Origin: Clostridium bornimense
GTDB lineage: Bacteria > Bacillota > Clostridia > Clostridiales > Clostridiaceae
Direction of reading: 5' to 3'
DNA length: 64,000 bases
Assembly: GCF_000577895.1 (NCBI RefSeq)
Contig: NZ_HG917868.1
Location: 1,612,001-1,676,000, forward strand
Shown here: piece after piece, positions 8,038 through 17,739 of the stretch
How positions within the stretch are numbered: the stretch's first letter is position 1
Layout of the letters: every line of letters begins with the position of its first letter
Notes under the pieces: generated by a model
Databases searched by the model: none
The model's input: the letters and a program-made list of their open reading frames with translations, nothing else
What the model was told of the DNA's origin: nothing
Translations under genes and position numbers: made by a program

Positions 8038-8772
8038 TTATAATATTTCTAAAAGTTCTAAGCTTTTAGGTTTCTTTCCTATACTTGTAACTATCAATTC
8101 TGAATTTATCTTTTCTATTTCAGAAAGTATATAATTATTTTCTTTTAGTATATGTATTTTCATAATATCTATATGATACAAATATTTCATAAAAGAGAAA
8201 ACACTATATGATATATATATACCATTTTTTTTATTACAGTTACCACATACTCCACTAAATGGTGGATATATTATGTAATTACTAGATATAATCTTATTTC
8301 TACAAATTCCACAGTTTTCAAAATTCAAACTATGTCCTGTATATTTTAGCAAATCTAATTCAAATTTTCTTATCACAATTCTATCACTAACAGCTTTATT
8401 CTTTAGAAAATAAAATGATACAACTACATTCTTAAATAGATTAATATTTATTTCATCATCTACCATACTCATATCTATTAATTCTAAAATGTAATTTCCA
8501 TAAGTTAAAGTATATATATCCTTTAACATCTCTTGAAAAGAATCTATTAAGAATCCTTCATTCAATGTATACATTCCTTTACCCTTAAATAAAACTAACT
8601 CACTATAAGACATCGGAAGCGTCAATGGCAGCATTTGGCTTTTATTACTTTTAACTCCCCTAACCATAACAGATATCTTTCCTAAACTTTCACTAAAGAC
8701 GGTAATTATCTTATCTCTTTCTTTATAATCTATAGCTTTTAATACTATAGCTCGTGTTTTTATTATGGACAG
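8038..8772 (-). CDS. recO: DNA repair protein RecO (probable CTG start)
   Basis: The first ATG in this frame is at 8667 and gives only 209 residues, but the frame stays open upstream and encodes IIKTRAIVLKAIDYKERD, the canonical RecO OB-fold start. No ATG, GTG or TTG occurs between the upstream in-frame stop (8797-8799) and 8667. CTG at 8770-8772 lies 8 bases after AGGAG and gives MSIIKTRAI, 244 residues, the normal RecO length; ATT at 8773-8775 is the alternative. Four Cys (CGIC and CGNC, about residues 150-175) form the family zinc site. RecO loads RecA on gapped DNA together with RecR. It lies 11 bases after era, the usual order. Confidence 0.85.
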   Translation of the reverse strand: MSIIKTRAIVLKAIDYKERDKIITVFSESLGKISVMVRGVKSNKSQMLPLTLPMSYSELVLFKGKGMYTLNEGFLIDSFQEMLKDIYTLTYGNYILELIDMSMVDDEININLFKNVVVSFYFLKNKAVSDRIVIRKFELDLLKYTGHSLNFENCGICRNKIISSNYIIYPPFSGVCGNCNKKNGIYISYSVFSFMKYLYHIDIMKIHILKENNYILSEIEKINSELIVTSIGKKPKSLELLEIL

Positions 8773-8783
8773 AATATCATCTC

Positions 8784-9674
8784 CTACTTTAAGTTTTTAT
8801 AACCTAGATCTTTTAGAAGTAAGGCATTATCTCTCCATTCTTTTCTAACTTTTACCCATACCTTCAAATTCACTCTAGCATCTAAGAATTTTTCAATATC
8901 TTGTCGAGCATAAGTAGATATTTTTTTCATCATAGCACCATTTTTACCAACAATAATTCCTTTATGAGAATCTTTTTCACAAATCATATTTGCATCAATA
9001 TGATACATTCCTTTTTCATCCTTTTTCATTGATATAACCTCTACTGCTATACCATGAGGAACTTCTTTAGATAATAATCTTAATGCCTTTTCTCTTATTA
9101 TTTCCATAACTACAAATCTCTCATTTACATCTGTAATCATATCTTCTGGATAATACATAGGTCCTTCATTAAGATTATCAACCATTAGTTTTAATAAGGT
9201 ATCTACATTTTTACCATTTGATGCTGATATAGGAATAACTTCATCAAAGAAATTATATTCTTTGATAGACTCTAAAAATTCTGCCACTTTCTCTGATGGA
9301 GTTTCATCTATTTTATTTATTATAAAAATTTTTTTACCTTTTGTAGATCTTAAATCCTCAAGAATTTTTTTATCTCCAATCCCTAATTCTTTATCAGCTG
9401 TTGTCATAAATAATACAAGGTCAACATCTTTTAATGCCTCTTGAGCATTTTTCATCATAAATTCACCAAGTTTATGCTTAGGTTTATGCATTCCTGGAGT
9501 ATCTACAAAAACTATTTGATAATCTTTAGTTGTGAGTATAGTCTGTATATTGTTTCTTGTAGTTTGTGGTCTAGAAGAAACTATAGATAATTTTTCTCCT
9601 ACTAAATAATTCATCAAAGTTGATTTTCCTACATTTGGTCTTCCTATTATTGTTACAAATCCTGATTTAAACAT
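8784..9674 (-). CDS. era: GTPase Era
   Basis: Protein of 296 residues with a GTPase domain: GRPNVGKST (about 11-19), the switch with DTPGMHK (about 58) and NKID (about 120). It ends in a KH domain containing [13 protein letters not shown]. Era binds the 3' end of 16S rRNA and is required for 30S maturation. Length and motif spacing are typical. RBS GGAGG precedes the ATG. It is followed by recO and preceded by cdd as in most Firmicutes. Confidence 0.97.
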   Translation of the reverse strand: MFKSGFVTIIGRPNVGKSTLMNYLVGEKLSIVSSRPQTTRNNIQTILTTKDYQIVFVDTPGMHKPKHKLGEFMMKNAQEALKDVDLVLFMTTADKELGIGDKKILEDLRSTKGKKIFIINKIDETPSEKVAEFLESIKEYNFFDEVIPISASNGKNVDTLLKLMVDNLNEGPMYYPEDMITDVNERFVVMEIIREKALRLLSKEVPHGIAVEVISMKKDEKGMYHIDANMICEKDSHKGIIVGKNGAMMKKISTYARQDIEKFLDARVNLKVWVKVRKEWRDNALLLKDLGYKNLK

Positions 9675-9683
9675 ATTTCCTCC

Positions 9684-10073
9684 TTATTTTAAGAAATCTT
9701 TTGTAAATGCTCCTGGCATAATTTCTTCAATAGTTTTAATTATATACTCTTCTTCATTTTTTGCTAGAATTATTTTGCTATCTTTTGAGCAAAATTCCAC
9801 TATAACCTGCCTACATATTCCACATGGAGCTATAAGCTCCTCTGAATCAGCAACTATAGCAATTTCACTTATAACTTTTTCTCCTTCTTTAACTCCAGAA
9901 AATATAGCTGTTCTTTCAGCACAATTAGTTGCTCCAAATGATACATTTTCTATATTACATCCACCATATATATTTCCACTATCAAATCGCACTGCCGCAC
10001 CTACTCTAAAATTTGAATATGGAACATAGGCCTTTTCTTTGTACTCCATTGCTATCTTAATTAAATCTTTCAT
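9684..10073 (-). CDS. cdd: Cytidine deaminase
   Basis: Protein of 129 residues. CAER at 51-54 supplies the first zinc Cys and the catalytic Glu; PCGIC at 83-87 supplies the other two Cys, giving the tetrameric three-Cys type of enzyme. YVPYSNFRVGAA near the start is the family substrate-binding motif. It deaminates cytidine and deoxycytidine in pyrimidine salvage. It sits in the dgkA-cdd-era-recO order known from Bacillus. RBS AGGAG. Confidence 0.97.
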   Translation of the reverse strand: MKDLIKIAMEYKEKAYVPYSNFRVGAAVRFDSGNIYGGCNIENVSFGATNCAERTAIFSGVKEGEKVISEIAIVADSEELIAPCGICRQVIVEFCSKDSKIILAKNEEEYIIKTIEEIMPGAFTKDFLK

Positions 10074-10085
10074 TATAACTCTCCT

Positions 10086-10790
10086 TTAATATGTAAACAC
10101 TTTAAATATAATTACTGTAATTAATATTCCAACAATTGCTCCAACTATTACTTCCCAAACTGTATGTACTTTAGAGTCTACTCTACTTTGTGCAACAATA
10201 ATTGCTAATATAAATGATAATAAAATTACACTTTCATTTTTAGCAATTAATGATATCATAGTAGCAATAGCAAAACTAATAGATGCATGACCACTAGGCA
10301 TACCACCTCTAAGCGGTGTTCCTTCTCCTATTACAGCTTTCAAAAATAATATTATCATACAAATTAGTATTAATACTATAAAAACTAAATATGTATCAGA
10401 TTCTTTTATTATATTAACTAATTGAAAAGATAATTTTTTAAGTTTATCCCAAAATATTATATATCCTATAAATATAGCATTAATTGCAGTTACTAAAACT
10501 GCTCCTGCAGCTGTATTTTTAGCAATTTTCGCTAGAGGATGAAAATTATTTGTTAATATATCAACAGTAGCTTCTATGGCAGTGTTAATAAGTTCAGCAA
10601 ATAATACTAATGTTATTGTTATTGATAATACTAATATTTCAGCTTTACTAAGTTTATAAAAAAAGCAAGCTGTAAGAATACCTAATGATGTAATTAAGTG
10701 TATCCTCATATTCCTTTGAGTTCTAGTAGCATATACTAGTCCTTCAATTGCATAATTAAAGGAATCTACTATGCTTCTAACTTGCTTCAT
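10086..10790 (-). CDS. Fusion of DgkA-type lipid kinase and PAP2 phosphatase
   Basis: Protein of 234 residues with two domains. Residues 1-120 match the DgkA family, with three membrane helices and the signature AELINTAIEATVD; in Firmicutes this family phosphorylates undecaprenol or diacylglycerol. Residues 130-234 are a PAP2 phosphatase with LRGGMPSGHAS (motif 2) and SRVDSKVHTVWEVIVG (motif 3). The two halves catalyse opposing reactions on membrane lipids, suggesting a role in undecaprenyl phosphate balance; this is inferred. It occupies the slot of plain dgkA between ybeY and cdd. No frameshift or stop separates the domains. Confidence 0.9.
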   Translation of the reverse strand: MKQVRSIVDSFNYAIEGLVYATRTQRNMRIHLITSLGILTACFFYKLSKAEILVLSITITLVLFAELINTAIEATVDILTNNFHPLAKIAKNTAAGAVLVTAINAIFIGYIIFWDKLKKLSFQLVNIIKESDTYLVFIVLILICMIILFLKAVIGEGTPLRGGMPSGHASISFAIATMISLIAKNESVILLSFILAIIVAQSRVDSKVHTVWEVIVGAIVGILITVIIFKVFTY

Positions 10791-10798
10791 AGTACCAC

Positions 10799-11302
10799 CT
10801 ACCTAGTTATTTGAAATTTATTTAGTATTTCCTCTTCTCGTCTTCTCATCTTTTCTTTATCACTGTCATTAATATGATCATAGCCTAACAAATGTAATAC
10901 TGAATGTACTGTCAAATATGCTGCTTCTCTTAAAAACGAGTGTCCAAACTCTATTCTTTGTTCTTCAGCTCTTTCTAAAGATAGCACAATATCACCTAAT
11001 ATTAATACCCCATTATCTAGGTTTCTTTCTAATAGCTCTTTATCTTTATAATATATATCTTTATAAACTTTTCCTTCTGGATAACTTAACATAGGAAATG
11101 ATAATACATCTGTCACCCTATCAATTTTCCTGAATTCTTTATTAATATTTTTTATTTCTTCATTATCTACATATAATAAACTTACTTCAACATCAACATC
11201 TACTTTTTCCTCTTCTATAGTAAAATTAATTACTTCTTCTAACAAATCATTTAGTTCATCTTTTACTTCTTTTTTTGATTGATTATTTTCTATATAGATC
11301 AC
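10799..11302 (-). CDS. ybeY: Endoribonuclease YbeY
   Basis: Protein of 167 residues ending in the zinc site [11 protein letters not shown] (H133, H137 and H143 in rough numbering), the UPF0054 signature. YbeY is a metal-dependent RNase needed for 16S rRNA 3' end maturation and ribosome quality control. DVLSFPML in the middle is also conserved. Its start overlaps the end of pgpH by 20 bases, so translation may be coupled. The next gene is the DgkA-PAP2 fusion, 8 bases on. Confidence 0.95.
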   Translation of the reverse strand: MIYIENNQSKKEVKDELNDLLEEVINFTIEEEKVDVDVEVSLLYVDNEEIKNINKEFRKIDRVTDVLSFPMLSYPEGKVYKDIYYKDKELLERNLDNGVLILGDIVLSLERAEEQRIEFGHSFLREAAYLTVHSVLHLLGYDHINDSDKEKMRRREEEILNKFQITR

Positions 11303-13352
11303 TTTTCTCTATCTCCTTATTATTTTTATCTTTTGGATATTCAATTCTTTGATGATACATAGACATAAGCACTTTTATAAAAGCCTCCTTTATTCTATTT
11401 AAATCTTTTAACGTTAAGTCACAGTCATCTAATTGTCCTTCCGACAACCTATTTGTAAATATATTATTTACCATTTCAGTTATAGATTCTACAGTAGGAT
11501 TCTTAATACTTCTCACTGATGCTTCTACACCGTCAGCAAGCATTATTATAGCACTTTCTTTGCTCTTTGGAATCGGTCCTGGATATTTGAATAAATTAAC
11601 ATCTACATCATCTGGATTTTCAGCATTATTTCTTTCTGTAATATAAAAATATTTAACTAAGTCTGTACCATGATGTTCTCTTATAATATCTTCAATAGCT
11701 GTTGGCAATGCATACTCCTTAGATAACTTTACCCCTTCAGTAACATGAGAAATAATAATCATTGCACTTATCTTTGACGACAAATTGTTATGTGGATTAC
11801 TTTCATTTACCTGATTTTCTTTGAAAAATATAGGATTAGAAATCTTTCCTATATCATGATAAAATGCTCCTACTCTTGCTAATGTAGCATTAGCTTTTAT
11901 TTCTTCTGCTGCAACTTCTGCTAAATTTCCAACCATTAAAGAATGATGATATGTTCCTGGTGCTTCAACTACCAATCGTTTTAATAATGGATTATTAGGA
12001 TTTGATAATTCCAATAGCTTTATATTAGTAACTATATCAAACATGTTTTCAATAACAGGCAATGCACCAGCCGCAAAAATAGCTGATAAAACTCCCCCAA
12101 CCATTAACAATGCCGAATTTTTTAACACCTCTATTAAATTGCTACTTATAACATTTCCAACAAAAATATTTATCATAATTGTAATTACAGATATAATAAG
12201 TGCGGAAGAAAAAATATCATTTCTAACATTTAACTTCTTCATAAACATAAAAGTTAAAATTATATTTAATAAGAAAACAATTATTATTTGCACATTAAAA
12301 TTTACTACAACAGACAACAATATTGCATTTAAACAGTTTATTACCAATGACGTTTCTCTATCAAAAATTAAAACCATTAAAATTGCAGTAGCTCCTAATG
12401 GAATTAAAAATGGTTGAATAACAAGAATTCTAGCAAATAATATCTGTATAGTAATTAGGAAAAATATAAGTGAAAATTTTCTAGGCGAATAAAATATCTC
12501 CTTCCTAAACTTAAACAAATACCTACCTTGCATAAATGTAACTATAGCTACTATAGCTACTATAGATGCATATATAAAGAAATTATTTCCTCTAGATGAA
12601 TTAAGAAGCCCTAATGATTCTAGAACTTTTATTTGCCACTCCTCTACAGGCTCTCCTTCTTTTACAATTGTCTGATCTTTCTTTATCATAACAGATTGAA
12701 CTTTCTTTAAAGCTTCCTCTTCTAAAAGTTTCGTTTTATCTTCATCAACTACTGCATTAACTTTGATACAACTGCTATCTATTTTACTTATTATACTCTT
12801 TATTTCAGATGAAAGATTGTAACCTGATAATTTAGATGATATATTTTTTCTCACATTAGCTATATCCTCTGAATTATTATCTCTTACCACTATTGTTGAT
12901 AATGAATCAACAGATTCTTTTAAATATGTTCTAAATGCATTGTAATCAGAATCATTAAGATTTATTATGTTATTCAAATCATCAATATTCAAATCATATG
13001 TATCATCAATTTTATTTAATATTTCTTCACTATTTTTATTTATCCTAAGCTTATCAAAAGTATCTATCAATGACTGAACCTTTTGTAACTGATCATTTTT
13101 AATACTGCTATCTACCTTATATACTTTAGATACAGATTGCAGTGCTTTTTCTTTATCTTTTTCAGTCGTAACTTTATCTTCTACGTCACGAGGAGATTTA
13201 ATAGTTACTTTTGCAATATCCCCAACTTCTAAGTTATACTTTACCGAATAATACCCAGTACAAATTATTATAGATATAACGAAAAAAGCAATTATGTATA
13301 TAAAAACTATACTGTTCCATTTTCTTTTGGGAACCTTTTTCTTATCTTCCAT
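11283..13352 (-). CDS. pgpH: HD-domain membrane phosphodiesterase PgpH (c-di-AMP hydrolase family)
   Basis: Protein of 689 residues. A membrane segment at about 16-38 is followed by an extracytoplasmic 7TMR-HDED domain (about 50-250), a block of seven membrane helices (about 255-455) and a C-terminal HD phosphohydrolase domain. The HD domain contains [21 protein letters not shown] and [10 protein letters not shown]. PgpH hydrolyses cyclic di-AMP to pApA in relatives such as Listeria. Length and order agree with the family. In Bacillus phoH precedes this gene; here yqfD lies only 12 bases upstream. RBS AGGAG precedes the ATG. Confidence 0.95.
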   Translation of the reverse strand: MEDKKKVPKRKWNSIVFIYIIAFFVISIIICTGYYSVKYNLEVGDIAKVTIKSPRDVEDKVTTEKDKEKALQSVSKVYKVDSSIKNDQLQKVQSLIDTFDKLRINKNSEEILNKIDDTYDLNIDDLNNIINLNDSDYNAFRTYLKESVDSLSTIVVRDNNSEDIANVRKNISSKLSGYNLSSEIKSIISKIDSSCIKVNAVVDEDKTKLLEEEALKKVQSVMIKKDQTIVKEGEPVEEWQIKVLESLGLLNSSRGNNFFIYASIVAIVAIVTFMQGRYLFKFRKEIFYSPRKFSLIFFLITIQILFARILVIQPFLIPLGATAILMVLIFDRETSLVINCLNAILLSVVVNFNVQIIIVFLLNIILTFMFMKKLNVRNDIFSSALIISVITIMINIFVGNVISSNLIEVLKNSALLMVGGVLSAIFAAGALPVIENMFDIVTNIKLLELSNPNNPLLKRLVVEAPGTYHHSLMVGNLAEVAAEEIKANATLARVGAFYHDIGKISNPIFFKENQVNESNPHNNLSSKISAMIIISHVTEGVKLSKEYALPTAIEDIIREHHGTDLVKYFYITERNNAENPDDVDVNLFKYPGPIPKSKESAIIMLADGVEASVRSIKNPTVESITEMVNNIFTNRLSEGQLDDCDLTLKDLNRIKEAFIKVLMSMYHQRIEYPKDKNNKEIEKSDLYRK

Positions 13353-13364
13353 GTTAATTCTCCT

Positions 13365-14507
13365 TTAATTAGATATATCTTCTTCGCATTGAATAATCAT
13401 TCTAATTTCACAACAGTCACCTTTTTCTTCTCTATATATTTTTTTATCCATTATAGTGCTATTTACACTTATATTACTTCTTATCTTATCTAGCAATTCA
13501 CCTTCCGCTTTTTTTATTACAGATTCCTTATTAAGTTCTACTTCATTCTCAATAACTTCGTAATATTTTTCTATTACAAAAGGACCATAGTTTTCTTCTA
13601 TTTTATCATATTTTTCAAACTTATTCTCAGATTTTTTTACGCATATTTTATTACCTGCTATAATTATGTATTTATTAGTTATGTATTTTCCAGTTTTCTC
13701 CCTATTTTTTTCTTTGTATGGGACAATTATTTTATCTTCATAAAAAGTTTTAGCCATTACAACACCTTTAGGAACAACTTCATATGAATGACTTTCATCA
13801 CCTTCTATATATGATATTAATGAATCTCCATTCTTAACTACATCTCCTGCTTTGACAAGGGCAGTACCATTTGATGTATATACTCTAGATATTATTCCAT
13901 CTTTTTTTGCTACTAAATCTTTCTTTGTATCATCTTTTATTAAACTAGGTGGTAGCTGCTTTTCCCTAACATCAATAAGTAATTTACTTCCATATGGTCT
14001 TATAGATACCCATGATATTTTTGAATGATCACTTTTCAACTTTTCCTCTAAATCTTCATAATTTATTTTTCTTTTAAAAGTCCCTTCTTTTATTCCTTCC
14101 TTATATAAAAGATTTCTTATTTCAAATGGCGAGATGTTCTTTTCTGTTTTAATATCTATTGACCAAATGATCTCATTAAATAGCATAAGCGATAAAAAGA
14201 ATATTACTATTCCAATTACTAATGATATTCTACTCTTTAAAATATATATGGTTGTACTTCTTTTGTCTTTACCTATAACTTTATAAGTTCCATCATACTT
14301 TTCAAAAATTTCCTTAAATAACTCAAAATCTTTATACTGAATAGATAAAATTGCTGAGGATATAGATACTCTAGTTATGCTATCTATATCTATATCACTT
14401 TTTATAAGATTATTAATAAGCTCTTCTAATTCTATAACTTCTATTTTTAAAGTTAATCTAGCTTCATAAAATAAATTTAAAAATTGCCCTTTATTCATCA
14501 TCCTCAC
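13365..14507 (-). CDS. yqfD: Sporulation protein YqfD
   Basis: Protein of 380 residues with a cytoplasmic N-terminal part, one membrane segment (about 93-112) and a large extracytoplasmic part containing WVSIRPYGSKLLIDVREK, VAKKDGIISRVYTSNGTALVKAGDVVKNGDSLI and IIAGNKI. This is the YqfD architecture. Bacillus yqfD is expressed in the mother cell under sigma-E; its precise function is unclear. Start overlaps the yqfC stop by 17 bases, so the pair is translationally coupled. pgpH follows after 12 bases. Confidence 0.93.
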   Translation of the reverse strand: MRMMNKGQFLNLFYEARLTLKIEVIELEELINNLIKSDIDIDSITRVSISSAILSIQYKDFELFKEIFEKYDGTYKVIGKDKRSTTIYILKSRISLVIGIVIFFLSLMLFNEIIWSIDIKTEKNISPFEIRNLLYKEGIKEGTFKRKINYEDLEEKLKSDHSKISWVSIRPYGSKLLIDVREKQLPPSLIKDDTKKDLVAKKDGIISRVYTSNGTALVKAGDVVKNGDSLISYIEGDESHSYEVVPKGVVMAKTFYEDKIIVPYKEKNREKTGKYITNKYIIIAGNKICVKKSENKFEKYDKIEENYGPFVIEKYYEVIENEVELNKESVIKKAEGELLDKIRSNISVNSTIMDKKIYREEKGDCCEIRMIIQCEEDISN

Positions 14508-14778
14508 CTACTGATATTCTATTAAGTTTCCCTTTTATAACCATTGTGCCTTCTGAAATATAACATATCTCAAAATTATCTCCATACAATGAAATATTAT
14601 CTTTATGAGTAGCAATTTCTAAATATTCCTTTGAAAAGCTTATAATTCCCTTATGATTCTCTACAGTTATTTCTTCATTCCCTAGAATTGTTATTTTAGC
14701 TTTGACTCCAACTAACTCTTTAGGTATATCAAGCTTTTCAGAAAGAAACTCTGCTGATTTTCTCATTTTCTCATTCAT
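14491..14778 (-). CDS. yqfC: Sporulation protein YqfC
   Basis: Small protein of 95 residues: a basic start followed by ELVGVKAKITILGNEEITVENHKGI, a beta-rich YabP/YqfC domain. YqfC is a sigma-E-dependent sporulation protein partnered with YqfD. RBS AAGGAGG is clear. A terminator lies just upstream, so the operon yqfC-yqfD-pgpH-ybeY-dgkA-cdd-era-recO likely begins here; a CATAGATT at the right distance could be a sigma-E -10, but I find no convincing -35. Confidence 0.93.
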   Translation of the reverse strand: MNEKMRKSAEFLSEKLDIPKELVGVKAKITILGNEEITVENHKGIISFSKEYLEIATHKDNISLYGDNFEICYISEGTMVIKGKLNRISVGEDDE

Positions 14779-14849
14779 ATAGTATCAACCTCCTTCATAT
14801 TAAATCTATGTTTAAAAAGTCTCAACTATAACATTTATTCAAAAAATGA

Positions 14850-14875
14850 AAATAGACCTCATATGAGGTCTATTT
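14850..14875 (-). terminator. Intrinsic terminator in the rpsU-yqfC gap
   Basis: Perfect 26-base palindrome with GACCTC and GAGGTC at its core, followed on the minus strand by a T-rich run. It lies about 160 bases after the rpsU stop and is the best candidate end for that transcript. Confidence 0.8.
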
Positions 14876-15034
14876 ATAATTAACTTACATTATTTCTATT
14901 CTTTAGCTATCTACCCACTTTAAAATTAAAAGCAATATAATACAACTGCGCAGGAAGGCAACTCAAACAATTTTAACTGTACAGTTCTAAACTTATATAG
15001 TATTGAATTGTGGTACCTTCTATAATAGATAATT
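14876..15034 (-). other. Non-coding 3' region of rpsU transcript
   Basis: About 160 bases between rpsU and the terminator with no ORF. It contains a 12-base palindrome AACTGTACAGTT and a GC-richer patch around 14945-14965 (CTGCGCAGGAAGGC). It could be an untranslated tail or a small RNA; nothing more can be said from sequence. Confidence 0.35.
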
Positions 15035-15211
15035 CTATTTAAATTTTCTCTTTCTTGCAGCTTCTGATTTTTTCTTTCTCTTAACGCTTGGCTTTTCATA
15101 ATGTTCTCTCTTTCTTACTTCGGAAAGAACACCAGCTCTTGCGCATTTTCTCTTAAATCTTCTTAAAGCGCTATCTAATGTTTCGTTTTCTCCAACTTTA
15201 ATTTCTGACAT
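15035..15211 (-). CDS. rpsU: Ribosomal protein bS21
   Basis: Minus-strand reading from the ATG at 15211 gives 58 residues, [19 protein letters not shown] and onwards, very basic at the C-terminus ([13 protein letters not shown]). This is the full length of bS21, a late-binding 30S protein near the mRNA exit and anti-Shine-Dalgarno region. RBS GGAGGGAGGG is unusually strong. A sigma-A-type promoter lies at 15283-15312, so it can be expressed independently of the upstream HIT gene. Confidence 0.96.
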   Translation of the reverse strand: MSEIKVGENETLDSALRRFKRKCARAGVLSEVRKREHYEKPSVKRKKKSEAARKRKFK

Positions 15212-15282
15212 ATATATCCCTCCCTCCGCTAGCCATTTAATAAAATAATTAAAATACAGCGGGCTTCAATAGCACATTGATT

Positions 15283-15312
15283 ATTATACACTATATCTTA
15301 ATTAATTGTCAA
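15283..15312 (-). promoter_or_regulatory. Sigma-A-type promoter for rpsU
   Basis: Minus strand: consensus TTGACA, an 18-base spacer and consensus TATAAT, about 70 bases upstream of the rpsU ATG. Confidence 0.85.
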
Positions 15313-15321
15313 TATAAAACC

Positions 15322-15663
15322 TTATCCAAGTGTAGTAATTAACTCTTTTCCTGCAAGTAAATGAAAATGAACATGGAATACTGTTTGCCCGGCATTTTTA
15401 TTGCAATTACTTACAATTCTATATCCTTCTTCATCTATTCCTAACTCTTTTGCAATTTTATTAGCAACAGTAAAAATATGACCTATTACTGATTCATCAT
15501 ATTCTTCGATATCATTAATTGTGCTAATATGTTTTTTCGGTATTATTAGTATATGCACTGGAGCCATAGGTGATATATCTTTAAACGCATAAACTAGATC
15601 ATCTTCATATACTTTTTCTGATGGTATTTCTCCTTTTATTATTTTACAAAATAAACAATCCAT
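15322..15663 (-). CDS. HIT family nucleotide-binding hydrolase (HinT-like)
   Basis: Protein of 113 residues with the histidine triad HVHFHLLAG near the C-terminus and CLFCKIIKGEIPSEKVYEDD at the N-terminus, the HinT/PKCI subgroup. Members hydrolyse purine nucleoside phosphoramidates and aminoacyl-adenylates. Length is typical. It overlaps the end of mtaB by one base (TAATG type junction), so the two are probably translated from one mRNA. Confidence 0.93.
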   Translation of the reverse strand: MDCLFCKIIKGEIPSEKVYEDDLVYAFKDISPMAPVHILIIPKKHISTINDIEEYDESVIGHIFTVANKIAKELGIDEEGYRIVSNCNKNAGQTVFHVHFHLLAGKELITTLG

Positions 15664-16976
15664 TATATCCTCTCCTTTATTAGGCTTCCCTCTAAGTATA
15701 TTATGTGATTTTCCTTGATATCTACATCTAGAATTAATCCACTAATATCTTCAGTAGATTCTGCCATTACCTTAATATAATTTTCTGTATATCCACTGTA
15801 AAATCCTTCTTTTCCTTTAACTTTTTCTTCAAATAATACTTTTACTGTCTTTCCTACATATTTGTCAGCAAAATCCTCTTCATTTTTTCTGTCAGCTGCA
15901 ATAATAGCTTTACTTCTCTCTTCCTTTTTACTTCCATGAACATCATCATCAAATGTTGCTGCTCTTGTTCCTTTTCTTGGTGAATATTTAAATACATGTA
16001 TCTTTGATAATTTTATATCCTTAACAAAGTTTAATGTAGTTTCAAAATCCTCATCAGTTTCTCCTGGAAAGCCTACTATTAAGTCTGTTGTAATAGAAAC
16101 ATCTTTTATTTTTTCTCTTAAATTTTTAACTATATCTATATATTGTTCAACAGTATATCTTCTATTCATTCTCTTCAATGTCTTATCACATCCACTTTGA
16201 AGTGAAAGGTGATAATGAGGACAAAGTTTCTTAAGTTTACTAATTCTCTCTACTACATCCTTTGTAAAGTAAGTAGGATCAATAGATCCTATTCTTATTC
16301 TCTCTATTCCTTCAACTTTCTCTACTTCTTCTAATAAATCAGCTAATTCATATTCTTCTTCAAGATCCATACCGTATGATGCAATATGTATTCCTGATAA
16401 AATAACTTCTTTAAATCCATTTTCGCCTAAAATTTTAACTTCTTCTATAACTTTTTTAGGATCTTTTGAACATACAGCACCTCTTGCAAATGGAATAAGA
16501 CAAAATGTACAAAATCTATTACAACCATCTTGTATCTTTACAAAAGCTCTTGTTCTATCTTGATATTCGCTAATTTCTAGTTCTTCAAATTGCTTATTTC
16601 TCAATACATCATTTACTTCAACAAATTGATTTTTTTCTGCCATAGCTCTATTAGCCCAATATACTATATCCCCTTTATTTCTTGTACCAAGAACTACATC
16701 TACTCCATCAATATTAGACACTTCATCTGGAGAAGTTTGAGAATAACATCCTACGACAGCTACTACAGAATCCGGATTAGCTTTTTTTGCTTTATTTATT
16801 GCTTGCCTTGATTTTTTATCTCCCATATTTGTCACTGTACATGTATTAATAACATATACATCTGCTTTATCATTAAAATCTACAACTTCAAAGCCCTCTT
16901 TTTTAAACTTTTCTGTCATAGCTTCACTCTCATAAGAATTTACTCTACATCCTAATGTTTGAAATGCTACTTTCAT
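15663..16976 (-). CDS. mtaB: tRNA t6A37 methylthiotransferase MtaB
   Basis: Protein of 437 residues in the MiaB/RimO radical-SAM family. An N-terminal UPF0004 domain with Cys residues (LGCRVNSYES, NTCTV, VGCYSQ) holds one iron-sulfur cluster. The radical-SAM core has CNRFCTFC, and a C-terminal TRAM domain follows. The C-terminal sequence and synteny with prmA and rsmE fit MtaB (YqeV), which converts t6A to ms2t6A at position 37 of ANN-decoding tRNAs. It follows rsmE after 4 bases. Confidence 0.94.
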   Translation of the reverse strand: MKVAFQTLGCRVNSYESEAMTEKFKKEGFEVVDFNDKADVYVINTCTVTNMGDKKSRQAINKAKKANPDSVVAVVGCYSQTSPDEVSNIDGVDVVLGTRNKGDIVYWANRAMAEKNQFVEVNDVLRNKQFEELEISEYQDRTRAFVKIQDGCNRFCTFCLIPFARGAVCSKDPKKVIEEVKILGENGFKEVILSGIHIASYGMDLEEEYELADLLEEVEKVEGIERIRIGSIDPTYFTKDVVERISKLKKLCPHYHLSLQSGCDKTLKRMNRRYTVEQYIDIVKNLREKIKDVSITTDLIVGFPGETDEDFETTLNFVKDIKLSKIHVFKYSPRKGTRAATFDDDVHGSKKEERSKAIIAADRKNEEDFADKYVGKTVKVLFEEKVKGKEGFYSGYTENYIKVMAESTEDISGLILDVDIKENHIIYLEGSLIKERI

Positions 16977-16980
16977 TATA

Positions 16981-17724
16981 TTATACGCCTCCCATATCTC
17001 CTAATTCATAACATAGTAATGATGTTGCTACAAACCCTGCTGTCTCAGTTCTTAATATTCTTTTTCCTAAAGTAACTATCTCAGCGCCAATATTTTTCAA
17101 CTCTTCTATTTCATCTTCTTCAAATCCACCTTCTGGTCCAATAACAATGGCTATATTCTTTATATCTTCCCTTTTAATATTCATACAAAGAGATTTTATT
17201 CCATAATCATCAGCTCTTTCATAAGGTACTACTATTAAATCATACTGTTTTAACTCTTCTTTTGTATTTTCAAAATTAATTGGCTCATTTATAGTTGGAA
17301 TAATACTTCTCTTACTTTGCTTACATGCTTCTAATATTATTCTTCTAAGTCTATCGAGTTTTTTATATTCTTCGAAAGCTACATCAACTCTTTTTGTAAT
17401 AATAGGTTGAAACTTTGATATTCCAAGCTCAGTTCCTTTTTGTACTATAAGGTCCATCTTACTCCCTTTAGGCATTCCTTGATATAAAGATATTTTTATA
17501 GGTGGCTCATTACTAGTTTCAAGCTCTTCTAAAATTTTTACTTTTACTTCTTTTTTATTTATTTCTTCTAATTCTCCAAGAAATTCATTACCATTACAAT
17601 CATTTATTGCAACAATATCTCCTACTGAGAGACGTAAAACTTTATAAATATGCTTTACATCATCACCTATTATATTTACATTATTGCCTATAATATTAGA
17701 ACTATCTACAAAAAACTTATGCAT
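16981..17724 (-). CDS. rsmE: 16S rRNA m3U1498 methyltransferase RsmE
   Basis: Protein of 247 residues with an N-terminal PUA-like domain (about 1-70) and a SPOUT methyltransferase domain. IGPEGGFEEDEIEELKNIGA and LGKRILRTETAG form the knot that binds S-adenosylmethionine. RsmE methylates U1498 of 16S rRNA. Neighbours prmA and mtaB match the Bacillus order dnaJ-prmA-rsmE-mtaB. Confidence 0.96.
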   Translation of the reverse strand: MHKFFVDSSNIIGNNVNIIGDDVKHIYKVLRLSVGDIVAINDCNGNEFLGELEEINKKEVKVKILEELETSNEPPIKISLYQGMPKGSKMDLIVQKGTELGISKFQPIITKRVDVAFEEYKKLDRLRRIILEACKQSKRSIIPTINEPINFENTKEELKQYDLIVVPYERADDYGIKSLCMNIKREDIKNIAIVIGPEGGFEEDEIEELKNIGAEIVTLGKRILRTETAGFVATSLLCYELGDMGGV

Positions 17725-17739
17725 ATATAAACTCCTTGA

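Noticed and set aside
8776-8780. ATG at 8778-8780 as the recO start
   Set aside because: It reads into a TAA after five codons and is out of frame with the RecO N-terminus.
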